From Paraburkholderia sp. (GTDB taxonomy: Bacteria > Pseudomonadota > Gammaproteobacteria > Burkholderiales > Burkholderiaceae), in NCBI RefSeq assembly GCF_028283785.1, contig NZ_JAPWKB010000002.1:1-64000 (forward strand): a stretch of 64,000 nt of DNA, written 5' to 3'. Below, in pieces: positions 37,965 to 46,984 of this stretch. The notes below the pieces were generated by a model that saw nothing but the letters and a program-made list of their open reading frames with translations, searched no databases and had not been told where the DNA came from. A program made the position numbers and the translations under genes. The first letter of the stretch is position 1. The number at the start of each line of letters is the position of its first letter.

Positions 37965-38250
37965 GAGAAACCTTCCGGTCAGTGGGGATAAACAGCGCAT
38001 CGCGCTGTGCTGCCCGGCGATTCTGTCTCAGGTTTGCGCGCGGATGCAAATCCGTCAGATTTCGGACGGTTGCAGCGCGAACCTTCCGCATTGTTCAGAA
38101 AAGCCAAATTGTCATTTCAGTGCGCGCTGGTTTATCCGGAGCGCGTCGGCAGATAGCATCCCATGATCGGTGCGGATCATCCAAAGCATGAAGTCGATGC
38201 TGTTCGATGGCGCCGCCGCAGTTCCATCACGCTCATTTCAGGAGGTCAGA

Positions 38251-38793
38251 ATGGACCACACCCGTCACCTCCTTCGTCAGATCGCCGTCCGGCGCCCCGC
38301 TGTCGCAACCCGCGCAGATTATTCGCGAGCGAGTGCGCAGCTTCGGTCGGACCCCTGGCGGGGAACCCTGGCCATGCTCGAACGGGCAGCCGTCACCACC
38401 CCGTTCGACGATGCCGGTCACGAAGGCAATGCCGCGTCCAGCAAGCAGCCGGCGCGGCCGTCGCTCGACTGGCTCGACGTGCAAGGTATCGCGTCGGCGC
38501 GCTTCGAGCACGACACGGCCAACGTCGAACTGACGTTGATCGAACGTCTGAACGAACGCACCGTTTCGATTCGCTGGCACGATGCGACCGGCTGCCATTA
38601 CGGCGAACAACCGTGGGAAAAGAAAATCGCGCGGAGCCGGGGCGTGTGCCTCGTGTCCGGCAAGACCATCACGCGCGGCGACTGGGTCTACAGCCCGTCC
38701 ACGCGATCGTCGACGCGTCCCGCCAACGCCGACGCGATGATCTCGGCCGCGGAACTCGACGAAATGAGCGAAGCGGCCGATCCGGCCGTGTGA
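38251..38793 (+). CDS. DUF3331 protein
   Basis: A 180-residue protein. The C-terminal half (about 85-165) is the DUF3331 domain, with ELTLIERLNERTVSIRWHD and CHYGEQPWEKK, followed by GVCLVSGKTITRGDWVYSP. Members are largely limited to Burkholderiaceae, with unknown role; two conserved cysteines (CHYGEQ and GVCLVSG) could bind metal. AGGAGG lies six bases before ATG 38251, a near-ideal ribosome site. It is followed by a strong terminator, so it is a single-gene unit. Confidence 0.85.
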   Translation: MDHTRHLLRQIAVRRPAVATRADYSRASAQLRSDPWRGTLAMLERAAVTTPFDDAGHEGNAASSKQPARPSLDWLDVQGIASARFEHDTANVELTLIERLNERTVSIRWHDATGCHYGEQPWEKKIARSRGVCLVSGKTITRGDWVYSPSTRSSTRPANADAMISAAELDEMSEAADPAV

Positions 38794-38820
38794 CGACCGG
38801 TATCGACCGCTTCGTTTTGT

Positions 38821-38851
38821 AAAGCCGGGCTTCGTCGAAGCCCGGCTTTTT
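38821..38851 (+). terminator. Bidirectional intrinsic terminator
   Basis: Perfect 13-base arms AAAGCCGGGCTTC and GAAGCCCGGCTTT with a three-base loop (GTC) and TT after it. It follows the DUF3331 stop by 27 bases. Read on the minus strand it also follows the DUF4148 gene, 70 bases after its stop, so it may serve both convergent genes. Confidence 0.88.
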
Positions 38852-38920
38852 GCATTCTCCGACCGCTACCGGCACGCCGCGATCGATGCGACTCGCGACC
38901 TCCGGCATGCGGTCGTTCGA

Positions 38921-39247
38921 TTACGGACGGCCGTACATCGCATCCCAATCCGCAGCCGACACCGACGGCGACACCGCCTTCTGACGACCCGACTGCGACG
39001 ATGCACCGGCGACGCCGCCGTATCCGCTGGTCGCGCCGTTTTGCGCGGCTACTTTGGCTTCGGCGGCCTGAATCGCTTCGGGATAGTGGGTGTTGTCGCC
39101 ATCACCGACGCGGTATCCGGCGTTTTCGAGCTGGACCAGCTCGGCGCGAACCTGAGCGCGCGTGACATGCGAACTGGATTGCGCGAACGACGCAACGGGA
39201 GCGACGAAAGCAGCGGCGACGATAACGGCTTGAACGAGCGACTTCAT
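38921..39247 (-). CDS. Secreted DUF4148 protein
   Basis: A 108-residue periplasmic protein. The signal peptide MKSLVQAVIVAAAFVAPVASFAQ cleaves near residue 22. The DUF4148 core RAQVRAELVQLENAGYRVGDGDNTHYPEAIQAAEAKV is at about 30-67. A Gly/Ser-rich tail ends DWDAMYGRP. Paralogues are numerous in Burkholderiaceae; the function is unknown. The start is set by the signal peptide; GAGGTAAAAC just upstream can serve as a ribosome site. Confidence 0.9.
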   Translation of the reverse strand: MKSLVQAVIVAAAFVAPVASFAQSSSHVTRAQVRAELVQLENAGYRVGDGDNTHYPEAIQAAEAKVAAQNGATSGYGGVAGASSQSGRQKAVSPSVSAADWDAMYGRP

Positions 39248-39544
39248 GGTGTTTTACCTCCGGTTTCCTGTTACGAACAGCCCTGTTCGTAACGCAGTGA
39301 ACCGAGTATAGGTAGGCAGACACTTAAGATTAACGACGCCCGCTGCAAGGCATTGTTATCGGATTCGGGGTTAACCCTGACGCCGAAGACGGGGCCACAG
39401 TGCGTCGTCCTGCCACGCGCGTCGCTTCCCGTTTTTTGCAATCTGGATCGACAGACGGGCTTGTCGATACAATTCGCGCGCGGCGAACCCGCAACGATCG
39501 CCCTCTCCGCCCACCCGTCGCACCACGCACCAATCAGGAAAACG

Positions 39545-40867
39545 ATGAGCACGACCCAACGCGCGGCAGGTACGCCGCTGGTCGCCCCATCCGGTGATCG
39601 CCGGCAACTGCTCGCCACCGTGATCAGCGCATCGCTCGTCACCGGTCTCGAGATGTTCGACTTCACGGTGTTCGGCTATTTCGCAGCGTTGATCGGCGAC
39701 CGGTTCTTCCCTTCGCACGATCCGATGACGTCACTGCTGCTCGCGGTCGGCACGTTCGGTGTCGGCTTTTTCATGCGGCCGCTCGGCGCGGCGATGATCG
39801 GCAGCTATGCCGATCGTGTCGGCCGTCGTGCCGCGATGATCCGCACCACAGCGTTGATGGCGCTCGGCACGGCCGCCGTCGGACTGTGTCCGTCGTTCGC
39901 GACGATCGGCGTGGCCGCGCCCGTGATTCTCGTGATCGGACGATCGTTGCAGGGCTTTGCGCTAGGCGGCGACCTCGGCGTCTCGGCGACCCTCGTGATG
40001 GAAACCGGACCGGTATCGCGACGCGGTTTCCTGATCAGCTGGCAATTCACCAGCCAGGGCACCGCCGCGCTGCTCGGCGCATCGCTCGGCGTGCTGCTGA
40101 CCGTCACGATGCCTGCGCCGTCGCTAGCATCGTGGGGCTGGCGGATTCCGTTTGTCGCCGGTTTGCTGATCGCGCCGGCCGGCTGGTGGATTCGCCGCCG
40201 ACTGATCGACGGCGCGACCGCGCCGCGCCGCATCGCCACGTCACGCACCGGGCGCACGCTGCTCGCGGAACTGCTACGCGATCACCGCAAAACGATGCTG
40301 CTCGCGATGCTGATGATGATGGGGCAAACCATCCCCGTCTATGCGCTGGTCTTCTACATGCCGAGTTATATGAGTCGCGTGATGCATATGCCCGCGCTTA
40401 CCGGCTTCGAAGCGTCCGCGCTGTCCGCGTTGCTGCTGATGGCGATTCCGCCGCTCGCCGGCCTGCTCGCGGACCGGTTGCCGCGCCGCAAGCCGCTCGC
40501 GCTGTTCTCGTCGGGATGTACGGCGGTGCTGGTCTACCCGGTGTTTCTGATGATCACGCGCGCCACCACCGTATGGCCGGTGCTGGGTGGCGTCGCGCTG
40601 ATCAGCGCGCTGGTGGCGATGGGCGCGGGCGTCGTCGCGTTGCTGGTGCTGGAGGCGTTCCCCGCGCACGTGCGCGCGAGCGGCATCGCGATTTCGCACG
40701 CGGTGCATGTCGCGCTGTTCGGCGCGACGGCCCAGTTTGCCGTCACCGGCTTGATCAGGATGACCGGCAATCCGATGGCCGCCGCGTGGTACGTCGCGCC
40801 CGCGTGCTTCGTGAGTTTCTGCGCGGTCGCGCTGTTCAGGGAACACGCACGACACACCTCCGGTTAA
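39545..40867 (+). CDS. MFS transporter, metabolite:H+ symporter type
   Basis: A 440-residue 12-helix transporter. The loop 2-3 motif SYADRVGRRAAMIRTT and the GGDLGVSATLVMETGPVSRRG stretch fit the MHS family, which moves citrate, 2-oxoglutarate, proline and related metabolites. The ATG at 39545 has AGGA seven bases upstream; the open frame extends upstream through noncoding sequence. A 7-base palindromic pair, GGTTAAC/GTTAACC, straddles its stop at 40862-40899. Confidence 0.88.
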   Translation: MSTTQRAAGTPLVAPSGDRRQLLATVISASLVTGLEMFDFTVFGYFAALIGDRFFPSHDPMTSLLLAVGTFGVGFFMRPLGAAMIGSYADRVGRRAAMIRTTALMALGTAAVGLCPSFATIGVAAPVILVIGRSLQGFALGGDLGVSATLVMETGPVSRRGFLISWQFTSQGTAALLGASLGVLLTVTMPAPSLASWGWRIPFVAGLLIAPAGWWIRRRLIDGATAPRRIATSRTGRTLLAELLRDHRKTMLLAMLMMMGQTIPVYALVFYMPSYMSRVMHMPALTGFEASALSALLLMAIPPLAGLLADRLPRRKPLALFSSGCTAVLVYPVFLMITRATTVWPVLGGVALISALVAMGAGVVALLVLEAFPAHVRASGIAISHAVHVALFGATAQFAVTGLIRMTGNPMAAAWYVAPACFVSFCAVALFREHARHTSG

Positions 40868-40993
40868 CAACGCTTAAGAACTCTAAAAGGACGTTAACCA
40901 TCACCCTTGCCTATGATCGCTGACGATGCCGCGACGATGTGCCGTACGCGGCGCCGAACCGGTCAACGATCAAACATCGGGAAGGAGGCAAGG

Positions 40994-41413
40994 ATGGAAT
41001 CCAGAGCGTCGAGCGTCGATATCGGCTTGTTGTATTTGCGGGTCAGCGCGAGCCTGCTCGTGCTGGCGGTTCATGGCTTGCCGAAGGCGATGCACTACGC
41101 GAGCCAGGCGGCCGCGATCGAAGATCCGTTTCACCTCGGCAAAACGCTGTCGATGGTCTTTGCGATCTTCGCCGAAGTCGTCTGTCCGCCGCTGATGATC
41201 CTCGGCATTTTCACGCGCTTCGCCGCGCTGCCGATCCTGATGGTCACGGTCATCGCGTTGACCGTCGTGCATCGCGACTGGTCACTGGCCGACGGTCAGT
41301 TCGCATGGATGCTGCTGATCCTGTTCGGCACCATCGCGATTGCCGGGCCGGGCCGGATTCGCGTGCATGTCGGCGCGCCGCGCAACCCGAGCTTGCTGCG
41401 TCGCAAGTCGTAA
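40994..41413 (+). CDS. DoxX-family membrane protein
   Basis: A 139-residue protein with four membrane segments and the DoxX pattern (LYLRVSASLLVLAVHGLPKAMHY, VVCPPLMILGIFTRFAALPI). DoxX/DoxD relatives take part in quinone or thiol redox reactions, but the role here is not known. GGAGG is seven bases before the ATG at 40994. It lies 126 bases after the MFS gene and may be co-transcribed. Confidence 0.85.
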   Translation: MESRASSVDIGLLYLRVSASLLVLAVHGLPKAMHYASQAAAIEDPFHLGKTLSMVFAIFAEVVCPPLMILGIFTRFAALPILMVTVIALTVVHRDWSLADGQFAWMLLILFGTIAIAGPGRIRVHVGAPRNPSLLRRKS

Positions 41414-41450
41414 CGCGCCACGCGTCATCACGCGTCACACGCCACGCGAC

Positions 41451-43061
41451 TCACGCGCCCAACAGTCGCTTGAGTCGCGCCTCTTCGAGATCGAGTTCCG
41501 ATTCGATCCGGTGCAATACCTTGTCCTTGATGCGATTGTCCTCGTGCAGTTGCAGCAGCGCGGTACGCGCCGCCTGTACCGCACGCAGTCCCAGATTGAG
41601 CCGCGTCAGCCGCAGATGCACGAGGTTCTCGCCGCCCGAATGCGCCCGCGCGTTACTGTCGACGCGGTACGTGTATTCGTCGATCAGCCGCAGCACGACG
41701 TCTTCGTTACCCTTGCATTGCGCGAGATCGATCTGCCGCAACGCGTCGAGCGCGGCCTGGAACGTGTACGAACGCGCCTGATATTGCGTCATGTATTTCG
41801 ACTCGCCCGCCGTGCGGACATCGCGAAATCCGACGCGACGCGCCAGCGGCGCGAGCGTCAATCCTTGCACCACGACCGTCACGAAGATCACCGCGAAGGT
41901 CGAGAAAATCAGCAGGTGGCGGTCGGCCAGCGACTCGGGCAATGCCAGCGCCGCCGCGAGACTCACGACCCCGCGCATGCCCGCCCAACCGAGAATCGTC
42001 GCCTGTTTCAGGTCGGTTCGCGCATGCGTGCCGCGCACCCGTGCGAGCAGTTGCTCGGGTAACAGGATTGCCGCCATCACCCAGACGATCCGCGCGACGA
42101 TCACTACCGCGACGGTCGCGCCGGCCACCTGCCATACCTGTTCGGGCAGCCACCACGTGAACGTGTGCCCGGCGCCGAGACTCGCCAGCGTGCCGCGCAG
42201 CGACAGGCCGATCAGGATAAACACCAGCGCTTCGAGCACGAACACCACCACGTCCCATGTGCCGGTGATTTTCAGCCGAGTGGTCGCGTCGAAGGTCTTG
42301 TGCTGACACAGTCCGACGATCAGTCCGCACACCACCACCGACAGCACGCCCGAACCATGCAGCCGCTCGCCGAGCAGATAGGCAGCCCACGCGGCGAGGA
42401 AGGTCAGCACGACGGCCAGATGCGTATCTTCGAGCCACGTCACCAGACGGATCGTCACCCAGCCGGTGACGCCGCCCGTCACCACGCCGATCAACGACAG
42501 CATCGAAAACGTGACGGCGGCATCGCTCGCGCTGAAAGTGCCGGCTGCCAGCGCGGCCACCGCGAAGCGATAGATCACGAGGCCCGACGCGTCGTTGACG
42601 AGACTCTCGCCTTCGAGCACGGTAATCAGCCGTTCGGGTAGCGGCAATTTGCCGAGCAGCGCTTTCGCGGCCACTGCGTCGGGCGGCGACACGATTGCGC
42701 CGAGCGCGGCGCACGCGGCCCACGACAGTTGCGGATCGATCCAGTGCGCGACGCACGCGACGCTCGCCGTGGTGAAGATCACCGAGCCTAGCGCCAGCGA
42801 TGCAATCGGCGCGGTCTCGCGACGAAAATCGCGCCATGCCGTATAGAACGCGCCCGACATCAGCAGCGGCGGAATCAGCACGACCATGATGACGTCGGGA
42901 TCGAGTTCGACGACAGGCGCGTCGGTCGCGAAACCGATCGCCGCGCCGCCAACCAGCAATACCGCAGCGGACGGCAGATTGAACCGGCTCGCGATCAGCG
43001 ACAACACGCACGCGCCCAGCAGGACAAGCAGCAGGTCCTGGAAAAATACGATGTGATTCAT
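41451..43061 (-). CDS. CPA1-family sodium/proton antiporter
   Basis: A 536-residue protein with about 12 membrane helices. The ion-binding region VLEGESLVNDASGLVIYRFAVAALA is the CPA1 signature (N-D pair), preceded by LGAIVSPPDAVAAKALL. A cytoplasmic C-terminal tail of about 130 residues (from about 405) contains coiled-coil segments (EEARLKRLLGA at the end), as in NhaP/NhaG-type proteins. It exports Na+ or K+ against protons. Upstream is only a weak ribosome site (GAGCG). Confidence 0.9.
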   Translation of the reverse strand: MNHIVFFQDLLLVLLGACVLSLIASRFNLPSAAVLLVGGAAIGFATDAPVVELDPDVIMVVLIPPLLMSGAFYTAWRDFRRETAPIASLALGSVIFTTASVACVAHWIDPQLSWAACAALGAIVSPPDAVAAKALLGKLPLPERLITVLEGESLVNDASGLVIYRFAVAALAAGTFSASDAAVTFSMLSLIGVVTGGVTGWVTIRLVTWLEDTHLAVVLTFLAAWAAYLLGERLHGSGVLSVVVCGLIVGLCQHKTFDATTRLKITGTWDVVVFVLEALVFILIGLSLRGTLASLGAGHTFTWWLPEQVWQVAGATVAVVIVARIVWVMAAILLPEQLLARVRGTHARTDLKQATILGWAGMRGVVSLAAALALPESLADRHLLIFSTFAVIFVTVVVQGLTLAPLARRVGFRDVRTAGESKYMTQYQARSYTFQAALDALRQIDLAQCKGNEDVVLRLIDEYTYRVDSNARAHSGGENLVHLRLTRLNLGLRAVQAARTALLQLHEDNRIKDKVLHRIESELDLEEARLKRLLGA

Positions 43062-43317
43062 TGAAGAGCGCTCAAAAATTGCGAACGCGGCTGGCCGTTC
43101 CAGCGACGCGATCCTGCTTTCGAGACTGTAAAGCGCAATGTGCGGACGGGTCGCTTAAGTGTGCAATCGGGCGCGGGCCGCTCACGCTGGAAAAGGTGAG
43201 CCGTCGTTGTGAACGAGGCGACCGTCGGTGCAGGTGGTCAGATCGAGCGGCTGACGCGATCCCACTTCCAGATAAACCGCTTCGATATTGCCGCGCGGAA
43301 CATCGCACGCCGCACGC

Positions 43318-44145
43318 CTAGCGAAACGCGTAAGCGATGCCGACGCCATACGTGATCTGGTTGCGCGTACCGCGCTGAGACACGATCGGACTGTCGGCGG
43401 CGGCGCCCGTCAGACGCTGGTAGTAGATCATCGCACCGCCGAACCAGCTGCGGTCGATCCGGTACACGAGCGCCAGCCAGCTCGTCACCTGTTCGAGCCC
43501 GCCGCCGGGGCTGAACGCGGGCAGTCCGCTACGCGCGGAATCGTCGGCGGTGACGCCGAAGTAGGTCTGGTTGAAACCGCTGCTGACCCAGGTTGCGCCG
43601 AGTCCCGCACCGGCGAACACGCGCATGCCGAGCGGCACCCATGCGCTGCCGTTCAGCGCGACATGCGCGCCCGTATACACCGCGCCCGCGTTGGTCAACA
43701 CGGTCAGCGCCGCGCGCAGCCGGAACGGCAACGCGCCGCCATGATCGTATTCGTAGCCGACGTAGCCGCCGCCTTCGACGGTCGTGCTGACGTCGTGAAT
43801 CTGCGAGACGACGGGATCGTCCACATGCTTGCGCCCGAGCCGCAACGACAGCGCCGGGCCCCATTGCAGTCCGGTCAGCGCGCCGAAGTCGTACTGCACA
43901 TACGGCCCGTACCATTCGAGCAGATGACCGGTCGACGTGACGTAGCGCATGCCCGGCACCGCGCCCAGCATCCGGTCCGACGCGCCCGCGTAACTGGACG
44001 TCGAGCCGATCCCGCCGCCGACCAGATTCGGCAGCGTCGTCGGCAGATCGACGGTCGCGGCCGACGCCACGTGTGTCGCGAGACCGCATCCCGCTATCAG
44101 CACGATGCCCGCGCCACGGCGCACCCTTCGCGTGGACGGTTTCAT
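43318..44145 (-). CDS. MipA/OmpV-type outer-membrane protein
   Basis: A 275-residue exported beta-barrel. The signal peptide ends near ASAA (residue 30). LPNLVGGGIGSTSSYAGASDRMLGAVPGMRYV fits the N-terminus of MipA/OmpV proteins, and the last residue is an arginine after AYAF, giving a near-typical barrel end. In E. coli MipA links MltA and PBP1B; in other bacteria the family is linked to metal or antibiotic responses. It is the last gene of a nine-gene same-strand cluster, four bases after the periplasmic duplicate-domain gene. Confidence 0.82.
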   Translation of the reverse strand: MKPSTRRVRRGAGIVLIAGCGLATHVASAATVDLPTTLPNLVGGGIGSTSSYAGASDRMLGAVPGMRYVTSTGHLLEWYGPYVQYDFGALTGLQWGPALSLRLGRKHVDDPVVSQIHDVSTTVEGGGYVGYEYDHGGALPFRLRAALTVLTNAGAVYTGAHVALNGSAWVPLGMRVFAGAGLGATWVSSGFNQTYFGVTADDSARSGLPAFSPGGGLEQVTSWLALVYRIDRSWFGGAMIYYQRLTGAAADSPIVSQRGTRNQITYGVGIAYAFR

Positions 44146-44149
44146 CGCG

Positions 44150-44731
44150 TCACTTCACTTCGACGCCATCGCGCGTCACGGCGGCGGCTGCGGCGGCAAG
44201 GAACACCGCGTTGATCGAATCGCCGACTTTCAGCCCGTCGAGCGACACGTCCGGCACGACGTCGAATTCCTCGGTGCGATCGGGCCCGCGCAGCGTCACC
44301 TTGTGATGTTTGCGGTCGATCTTCTGCACCGTCGCGACCACTTCGACCTTGCGTGCCGTCGTCACCACACCGTCGGACGCGGGCCGCGTCACTTCGGTTT
44401 CGACACGCGAACGGATGCCGCTCGTCTGGATCTTCTCCGCGCGCACGAGAATCGCGTTCTGATACGCGATATCGACGGTATCGCCGACGCGCAGCTTCGA
44501 TACGTCGGCGACTTCCGGCCGCACTTCCATCACCGCGACATTGCCGCGCGGACCGCGTAGCGTGACGCTGTTGGTCGCGGCATCGACGCCGACGATCTGC
44601 GCCTGGATGTGCATCAGCATCGCTCGCGCGAGCGGTTGCTGTGCGTGCGCGCCGGGGATGCTCGCGAGACTCAAGCTGGTCGCGACGGTCACCCCGACGA
44701 TCGCGCGTTTTACGGTGTCGAATCGGTTCAT
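44150..44731 (-). CDS. Periplasmic protein with duplicated VTLRGP domain
   Basis: A 193-residue secreted protein; the signal peptide ends near GAHAQ (residue 30). Two copies of a roughly 50-residue unit are visible: IVGVDAATNSVTLRGPRGNV...LRVGDTVDIAYQNAI and VQKIDRKHHKVTLRGPDRTE...LKVGDSINAVFLAAA. The unit resembles small OB/barrel-like domains in exported proteins. GGAG nine bases before ATG 44731 sets the start; the longer frame lies in the upstream gene. Unknown function; part of the envelope cluster. Confidence 0.75.
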   Translation of the reverse strand: MNRFDTVKRAIVGVTVATSLSLASIPGAHAQQPLARAMLMHIQAQIVGVDAATNSVTLRGPRGNVAVMEVRPEVADVSKLRVGDTVDIAYQNAILVRAEKIQTSGIRSRVETEVTRPASDGVVTTARKVEVVATVQKIDRKHHKVTLRGPDRTEEFDVVPDVSLDGLKVGDSINAVFLAAAAAAVTRDGVEVK

Positions 44732-44765
44732 GCGTTTCTCCAGTGCGTCGGGTGTAGCGTGCCGG

Positions 44766-45215
44766 TCAGCGGCCCGCCTGCGCGACGAGGCGCTTGCCCG
44801 CCGCATGTTCGATGTCGTTGTGATGCCGTTCCGGCGGCGTGTCGGGCGCATGTCGCGCCGCCTGTTCGTAGACGCGCGTGCGCGCGATATCCACCAGCAA
44901 CCGTTGCTCTTTCAGGCTTGCGTTGCGGTAGCGCGGATCGCCGGCAATCGCCGTGTATTCGGCCAGATGATGCCGCTTGAAACGCCGGAAGAATTCCGGC
45001 CCCGGCAAGCCGTTATCGCGCGACAGCAACGCGCCGTAATCGGCGTCGTGTCCCCCCGGCAGGTGTTCGAGCACCGCGTCGAGCAGCGCGTAACGATGCG
45101 TGAGCGCCATCGTGCGTGGAAAGATCGCGTGAAAGCGGGTGTACGGCAGCACGTGCCGGCTTCTTGCTGCATGCAGAAGCAATCCGGTCAGTCGCGCTGT
45201 CAATTGTTCGTCCAT
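44766..45215 (-). CDS. Hypothetical protein of the envelope cluster
   Basis: A 149-residue soluble protein, rich in Arg, His and Ala, with no signal peptide or membrane segment. Helical stretches include YALLDAVLEHLPGG and PEFFRRFKRHHLAEYTAI. I recognise no family. Read from the genome it is the only clearly cytoplasmic-looking product of the cluster, 34 bases upstream of the duplicated-domain gene. Upstream is GGGAGAACGCAA before the ATG. Confidence 0.65.
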   Translation of the reverse strand: MDEQLTARLTGLLLHAARSRHVLPYTRFHAIFPRTMALTHRYALLDAVLEHLPGGHDADYGALLSRDNGLPGPEFFRRFKRHHLAEYTAIAGDPRYRNASLKEQRLLVDIARTRVYEQAARHAPDTPPERHHNDIEHAAGKRLVAQAGR

Positions 45216-45294
45216 TTGCGTTCTCCCGGTGAGTGAACGATGCGGCGGCCTGTGCCGTCCGCTGGTTTCCGGCCGTCCTGAACTGGGTGTTGCA

Positions 45295-46053
45295 TCAACG
45301 CGGCGGCGACACGACGACGTACTGCACCGTCGTGCCGACGTATTGCGGCATGTACCAGTACGTGCCGCATTGCTGGTACGCGACGCCGTTGACGACGATG
45401 CTCGAACAGCCTGTCGGCAGCATCGCGACCGTCGAGCCGATCACCACCGCCGTCGTCACACCGACCGCCACGCCGACCGCGACCGGATCGACGTACCAGC
45501 CGTGGTCGTCGTCGTGGTGATGGTGATCGTCGTCGTGATGGTCGTCGTGGTGACCGTCGTCGTGATGATCGTCGCCGCCGTGGTGGTCGTCGCCGCCGTG
45601 GTGATCGTCGCCGCCGTTGTGGTCGCCTCCGCCGTTGTGGTCGCCTCCGCCGTTGTGACTGCCGCCACCACCGCCGTTCTGACCACCACCGCCGTTATGA
45701 CTGCCACCGCCACCGCCATCGTGGCTGTGATCGCCGCCACCGCCACCGCCACCGCCCGATCCGTTGCTATGTCCTACCGAGCCCGGTGCGCCGCCATGAC
45801 TGCCGCCCGGCGCGCCGCCGGAAAAACCGCCCGGATGCTGCCCGCCCTGCGCGCCGCCGACGCCACCGCCACCGCCGCGAAAGCCTTGCGGGCCGCCGCC
45901 TCCGCCGCCGCCGCGAAACCCGCCACCGCCGCCGCCCGCGCCGTGCACGCTAGTACGCGCGCCGCCACGAAAGCCGAATGCATCGGCATCGGTCGATACG
46001 ACCAGCAACGCGCCGACCATGCCCGCCACCGCGATTCTGTTGACTCGCTTCAT
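45295..46053 (-). CDS. Secreted Gly/His/Asp-rich repeat protein with conserved C-terminus
   Basis: A 252-residue exported protein. A signal peptide (VNRIAVAGMVGALLVVSTDADA) is followed by about 150 residues of low complexity: GGGGGFRGGGGGG, then SHNGGGG repeats, then (GGDDHH) and HDDH repeats. The last 60 residues form a hydrophobic segment (DPVAVGVAVGVTTAVVIGSTVAML) and a Cys pair in GCSSIVVNGVAYQQCGTYWYMPQY, seen in several Burkholderia proteins (DUF6515-like, my recollection). The His/Asp repeats should bind divalent metals. The ATG at 46053 overlaps the previous stop (TGATG) and has GGGGGA upstream. Confidence 0.78.
   Translation of the reverse strand: MKRVNRIAVAGMVGALLVVSTDADAFGFRGGARTSVHGAGGGGGGFRGGGGGGGPQGFRGGGGGVGGAQGGQHPGGFSGGAPGGSHGGAPGSVGHSNGSGGGGGGGGDHSHDGGGGGSHNGGGGQNGGGGGSHNGGGDHNGGGDHNGGDDHHGGDDHHGGDDHHDDGHHDDHHDDDHHHHDDDHGWYVDPVAVGVAVGVTTAVVIGSTVAMLPTGCSSIVVNGVAYQQCGTYWYMPQYVGTTVQYVVVSPPR
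45500..45960. repeat. Low-complexity GGD/HH/GGG-coding repeat tract
   Basis: Inside the preceding gene, imperfect trinucleotide-like repeats of CGTCGTGGTGATCG and CCGCCACCG units run for about 460 bases. They encode Gly, His and Asp. Such tracts can change length by slippage; all unit changes in multiples of three stay in frame. Confidence 0.65.
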
Positions 46054-46973
46054 CATTCCCCCTGCTGATACGGCGACTGCGCCACGGGCCGCATCGGAAC
46101 CGCATGCGCATCCGCGGGCGGGCGATAGGAGAACGTCGAAGCCGCGAAATCCGGATTCACCTTCCAGTGATACGTGACGACATGGCGCGGTCGCGCGTCC
46201 TGTGTCGTATCCACGATCGCCATCCGGCACGGCAACGGATGCGTGCCGCTTTGCAACCACAGTTCCCAGTCCACGCCGTTCTGCTGGAACGCGTAGTGAT
46301 TGCACCAGCGTGAGTCGATTTTTTCGAGGCCGATAAACAGCGCCGACGTCAACGCCGCATCGTCGACCTTGCCGTTGCCCCAATAGAACAGATCGGCCAG
46401 CGGCACCTCGATGTTGTAGACGGTCGATAGTTCGCGAACCAGTCCGTCGAGTGTCGGCGGTGCCGGATTTCTCGAGTAATAGCGATTGCCGGTATTGAAG
46501 ATCGTGAACGCGCGACCGTCGTACACCAGGCCTCGCGCGCCGCGCGCGCCGTAGATTTCCGCGTGCAGACGATCGGGCCGCGCGACTTTCAGCACGGTCC
46601 GGTGCAGGAAGCTGACGGTCTGTCCGCTGTCGAGCACCGCGTCGGTGGCGCTGTTCGCATCGACTTCGAAGCGCGCCATCGAGCGCAGATAGACGCCCAT
46701 CGCATTTAACGCATCGAGCGCCTGCTTTTGCCGTTCGGGCGCGGGTGTCGCGGGTGTCGCCGACGCAGCCATCGCCGACGATGCCGCGCCGACCGCCGGC
46801 GCCGCCGTCTGCGCGATCGCATCGGTGGCGCAGAACGCACCCGACGCGACTGCCAACGTCACGGCCAGTCTCCCAGATGCGCGAATCGCGGACGCGAGCC
46901 GCCACGCGCCCCGGCGTCTGCGGTCATCCGGAGAACACGGCGAACACGGCCAATACGGTGAAAATGGCTTCAC
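46053..46973 (-). CDS. DUF2092 exported protein
   Basis: A 306-residue protein. After a long signal region (SGRLAVTLAVASGAFCATDAIAQ, ending near residue 55) comes a DUF2092-like domain with ALDALNAMGVYLRSMARFEVDAN, FLHRTVLKVARPDRLHAEIYG and YDGRAFTIFNTGNRYYSRN. It reads as a lipoprotein-sorting-like carrier fold, as in LolA/RseB relatives (inference). It starts with GTG at 46973, with GGGAG six bases upstream; no ATG fits. It overlaps the next gene by one base, so the two are coupled. Confidence 0.8.
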   Translation of the reverse strand: MKPFSPYWPCSPCSPDDRRRRGAWRLASAIRASGRLAVTLAVASGAFCATDAIAQTAAPAVGAASSAMAASATPATPAPERQKQALDALNAMGVYLRSMARFEVDANSATDAVLDSGQTVSFLHRTVLKVARPDRLHAEIYGARGARGLVYDGRAFTIFNTGNRYYSRNPAPPTLDGLVRELSTVYNIEVPLADLFYWGNGKVDDAALTSALFIGLEKIDSRWCNHYAFQQNGVDWELWLQSGTHPLPCRMAIVDTTQDARPRHVVTYHWKVNPDFAASTFSYRPPADAHAVPMRPVAQSPYQQGE

Positions 46974-46984
46974 GGCGTCTCCCG

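Noticed and set aside
45500..45960. Repeat tract that at first looks CRISPR-like
   Set aside because: Units are short imperfect coding repeats for Gly/His/Asp with no constant repeat-plus-spacer spacing and no cas genes.
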